From: an uncultured Oscillospiraceae bacterium
GTDB taxonomy: Bacteria > Bacillota > Clostridia > Oscillospirales > Oscillospiraceae
NCBI GenBank assembly: GCA_944385645.1
Contig: CALWYA010000086.1
Location: forward strand, 1 to 6,515
Direction of reading: 5' to 3'
Length of the DNA stretch: 6,515 bases
A program made the position numbers and the translations under genes. Numbering within the stretch: the stretch's first letter is position 1; each line of letters starts with the position of its first letter. The notes beneath the pieces are model-generated. The model worked only from the letters and a program-made list of their open reading frames with translations. It did not search any database and was not told the origin of the DNA. Shown one piece after another: positions 5,493 to 6,515 of this stretch.

Positions 5493-5861
5493 ATGTCCGA
5501 GCTGACCACGCCCCACGACCACGGACAGGCCCTGGAGCGGGAGCTGGAGCACGTGCCCAGCGTGGAGAATTTTCAGACGGTGGCCGACGTCTTCAAGCAG
5601 ATGGGGGACGGGAGCCGGGCGCGCATCTTCTGGCTGCTGTGCCACTGTGAGGAGTGCGTCATCAATCTGTCCGCCATGGTGAACATGAGCTCCCCGGCGG
5701 TGTCCCACCATTTGAAGCAGCTGAAGGCCGCCGGCCTGATCGTCAGCCGGCGGGAGGGCAAGGAGGTCTATTACCGGGCGGCGGACACCCCTCAGGTCCA
5801 GCTACTCCACCACATGATCGAGCACCTGATGGAGCTGGCCTGCCCCAACGAGTTCGTGTGA
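5493..5861 (+). CDS. ArsR/SmtB-family metal-responsive transcriptional repressor
   Basis: 122 residues. The winged helix-turn-helix covers about residues 30-95, with recognition region SSPAVSHHLKQLKAAGLI and wing VSRREGKEVYYR. Family knowledge: such proteins bind operators as dimers and let go when metal binds. The C-terminal helix has D98, H111 and E114 at the spacing of the SmtB/CzrA alpha-5 zinc site (D, +13 H, +16 E), but the second ligand position (+2) is Pro100 instead of His. A Cys cluster, CHCEEC (C50, C52, C55), lies near the CadC/ArsR ELCVCD position. C117 and an N-terminal H8/H10 pair may also take part. I chose the ATG at 5493, because GAGAGGTG precedes it; a GTG at 5484 in the same frame lies inside that ribosome binding site. 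Divergent from the HMA and ATPase genes, which it probably represses. Confidence 0.93.
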   Translation: MSELTTPHDHGQALERELEHVPSVENFQTVADVFKQMGDGSRARIFWLLCHCEECVINLSAMVNMSSPAVSHHLKQLKAAGLIVSRREGKEVYYRAADTPQVQLLHHMIEHLMELACPNEFV

Positions 5862-5867
5862 AAGAGA

Positions 5868-5899
5868 AAAAATCCCGCCACGGCTGTGGCGGGATTTTT
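5868..5899 (+). terminator. Bidirectional intrinsic terminator between arsR-family gene and rpsI
   Basis: AAAAATCCCGCCAC (5868-5881) pairs fully with GTGGCGGGATTTTT (5886-5899) around a GGCT loop, a 14 bp stem with A-run and T-run arms. It starts six bases past the arsR-family stop codon, and 18 bases past the rpsI stop on the other strand, so it can end both converging transcripts. Confidence 0.88.
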
Positions 5900-5917
5900 G
5901 TAAGCAGCAGGGAAAAA

Positions 5918-6322
5918 TCAGCGCTTGCTGAACTGGGGGGCCCGACGGGCGGCCTTGAGGCCGTACTTCTTGCGCTCCTTCATACGAGGGTCGCGGGTGA
6001 GCAGGCCGGCGGCCTTCAGGGCGGGGCGGAACTCCTCGTTGGTGAGGAGCAGGGCGCGGGCGATGCCGTGGCGGATGGCGCCGGCCTGGCCGGTGACGCC
6101 GCCGCCGGTGACGGTGGCCACGATGTCCACCTTGCCCACCTGGTCGGTGGTGACCAGGGGCTGACGGACGATGAGCTTCAGGGTGTCCAGGCCGAAGTAG
6201 TCGTCGATGTCACGGCCGTTGATGGTGATGGAGCCGGTACCGTTCTGGAACAGGTGGACCCGGGCAACGGAGGACTTCCGGCGGCCGGTCCCGTAGAAAT
6301 AAGGCTTCTTGCTCTGATACAT
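5918..6322 (-). CDS. rpsI: 30S ribosomal protein S9
   Basis: 134 residues, the usual S9 length. It has the N-terminal YGTGRRKSSVARV motif, the central GGGVTGQAGAIRHGIARAL segment and the basic C-terminal tail ending KKYGLKAARRAPQFSKR, which reaches into the ribosomal P site in known structures. The ATG follows AGAGGAGG by about 10 bases. The upstream rplM stop codon is 16 bases before this start, matching the conserved rplM-rpsI operon of bacteria. The gene is complete, and its transcript probably ends at the shared hairpin at 5868-5899. Confidence 0.98.
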   Translation of the reverse strand: MYQSKKPYFYGTGRRKSSVARVHLFQNGTGSITINGRDIDDYFGLDTLKLIVRQPLVTTDQVGKVDIVATVTGGGVTGQAGAIRHGIARALLLTNEEFRPALKAAGLLTRDPRMKERKKYGLKAARRAPQFSKR

Positions 6323-6338
6323 GATTCAAATCCTCCTC

Positions 6339-6515
6339 TTACTCGGCGTCCCAGGCCTGGGGCTTCTGGGCGGCGTGCGGGTGCTCGCTGCCCTGGTAGA
6401 TGTGCAGGCGAGTGAGAGCGTCCCGGCTGAGGGTGTTCTTGGGCAGCATCCCCCGGATGGCCAGCTTCATGGCCAGCTCGGGACGGGTCTGCATCAGGGT
6501 GCGGTACTTGACTTC
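6339..6515 (-). CDS. rplM: 50S ribosomal protein L13, C-terminal fragment (gene runs off the window)
   Basis: The last 58 codons and the stop (TAA, 6339-6341) are present; the start lies beyond position 6515. The peptide contains KYRTLMQTRPELAMKLAIRG and the MLPKNTLSR and HIYQGSEHPHAAQKP stretches that are diagnostic of the L13 C-terminus. L13 is an early-assembling large-subunit protein, and its gene almost always precedes rpsI, as here. The operon promoter is outside the window. Confidence 0.95.
   Translation of the reverse strand, partial: EVKYRTLMQTRPELAMKLAIRGMLPKNTLSRDALTRLHIYQGSEHPHAAQKPQAWDAE

Noticed and set aside
5654..6415. 253-residue plus-strand frame overlapping the arsR-family gene, the terminator and rpsI
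   Set aside because: It crosses a strong bidirectional terminator and two clear genes in other frames; its translation has no family features.

Overview
This window looks like chromosome from a high-GC member of the Clostridia, most like Oscillospiraceae-type gut Firmicutes (Flavonifractor/Lawsonibacter-like). That assignment is inferred from strong AGGAGG-type ribosome binding sites, GC-rich third codon positions, an SLH surface protein, and the L13-S9 gene pair. No phage, transposon, CRISPR array, tRNA or rRNA gene was seen. All seven genes have a recognisable family, and nothing here amounts to a wholly new system.

Layout. (1) Positions 1-195, minus strand: the N-terminus of a UvrA-type ABC ATPase, cut by the window edge. 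It diverges from (2) a plus-strand metallo-beta-lactamase-fold hydrolase (416-1294); each gene has its own promoter in the shared gap. (3) A hairpin at 1332-1357 can terminate both the hydrolase and the converging gene, (4) a secreted SLH-domain protein on the minus strand (1394-2866). (5) A heavy-metal resistance module fills 3042-5899. It comprises a P1B-type Zn/Cd/Pb efflux ATPase (minus, 3107-4993), a separate 72-residue heavy-metal-associated (HMA) metal-binding protein (minus, 5082-5300), and a divergent ArsR/SmtB repressor (plus, 5493-5861). (6) The window ends in the conserved rplM-rpsI ribosomal protein operon (minus, 5918-6515, with rplM cut by the edge). A long hairpin at 5868-5899 separates arsR from rpsI and can work in both directions.

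How the metal module probably works (inference). The repressor should bind two near-identical AT-rich sites. One (5335-5363) lies at the start point of a strong promoter (TTGACA, 17 bp, TATACT) that drives the HMA gene. The other (5011-5039) lies between the HMA gene and the ATPase gene, just after a small terminator-like hairpin. Metal binding to the repressor would release these sites, so that the HMA protein and ATPase are made and Zn/Cd/Pb is exported.

The points most worth a second look are the duplicated operator with a terminator between it and the HMA gene, the altered metal-site residues in the repressor, the unusual H-x-N-x-D-H metal motif in the hydrolase, and the uncharacterised domains flanking the SLH block.
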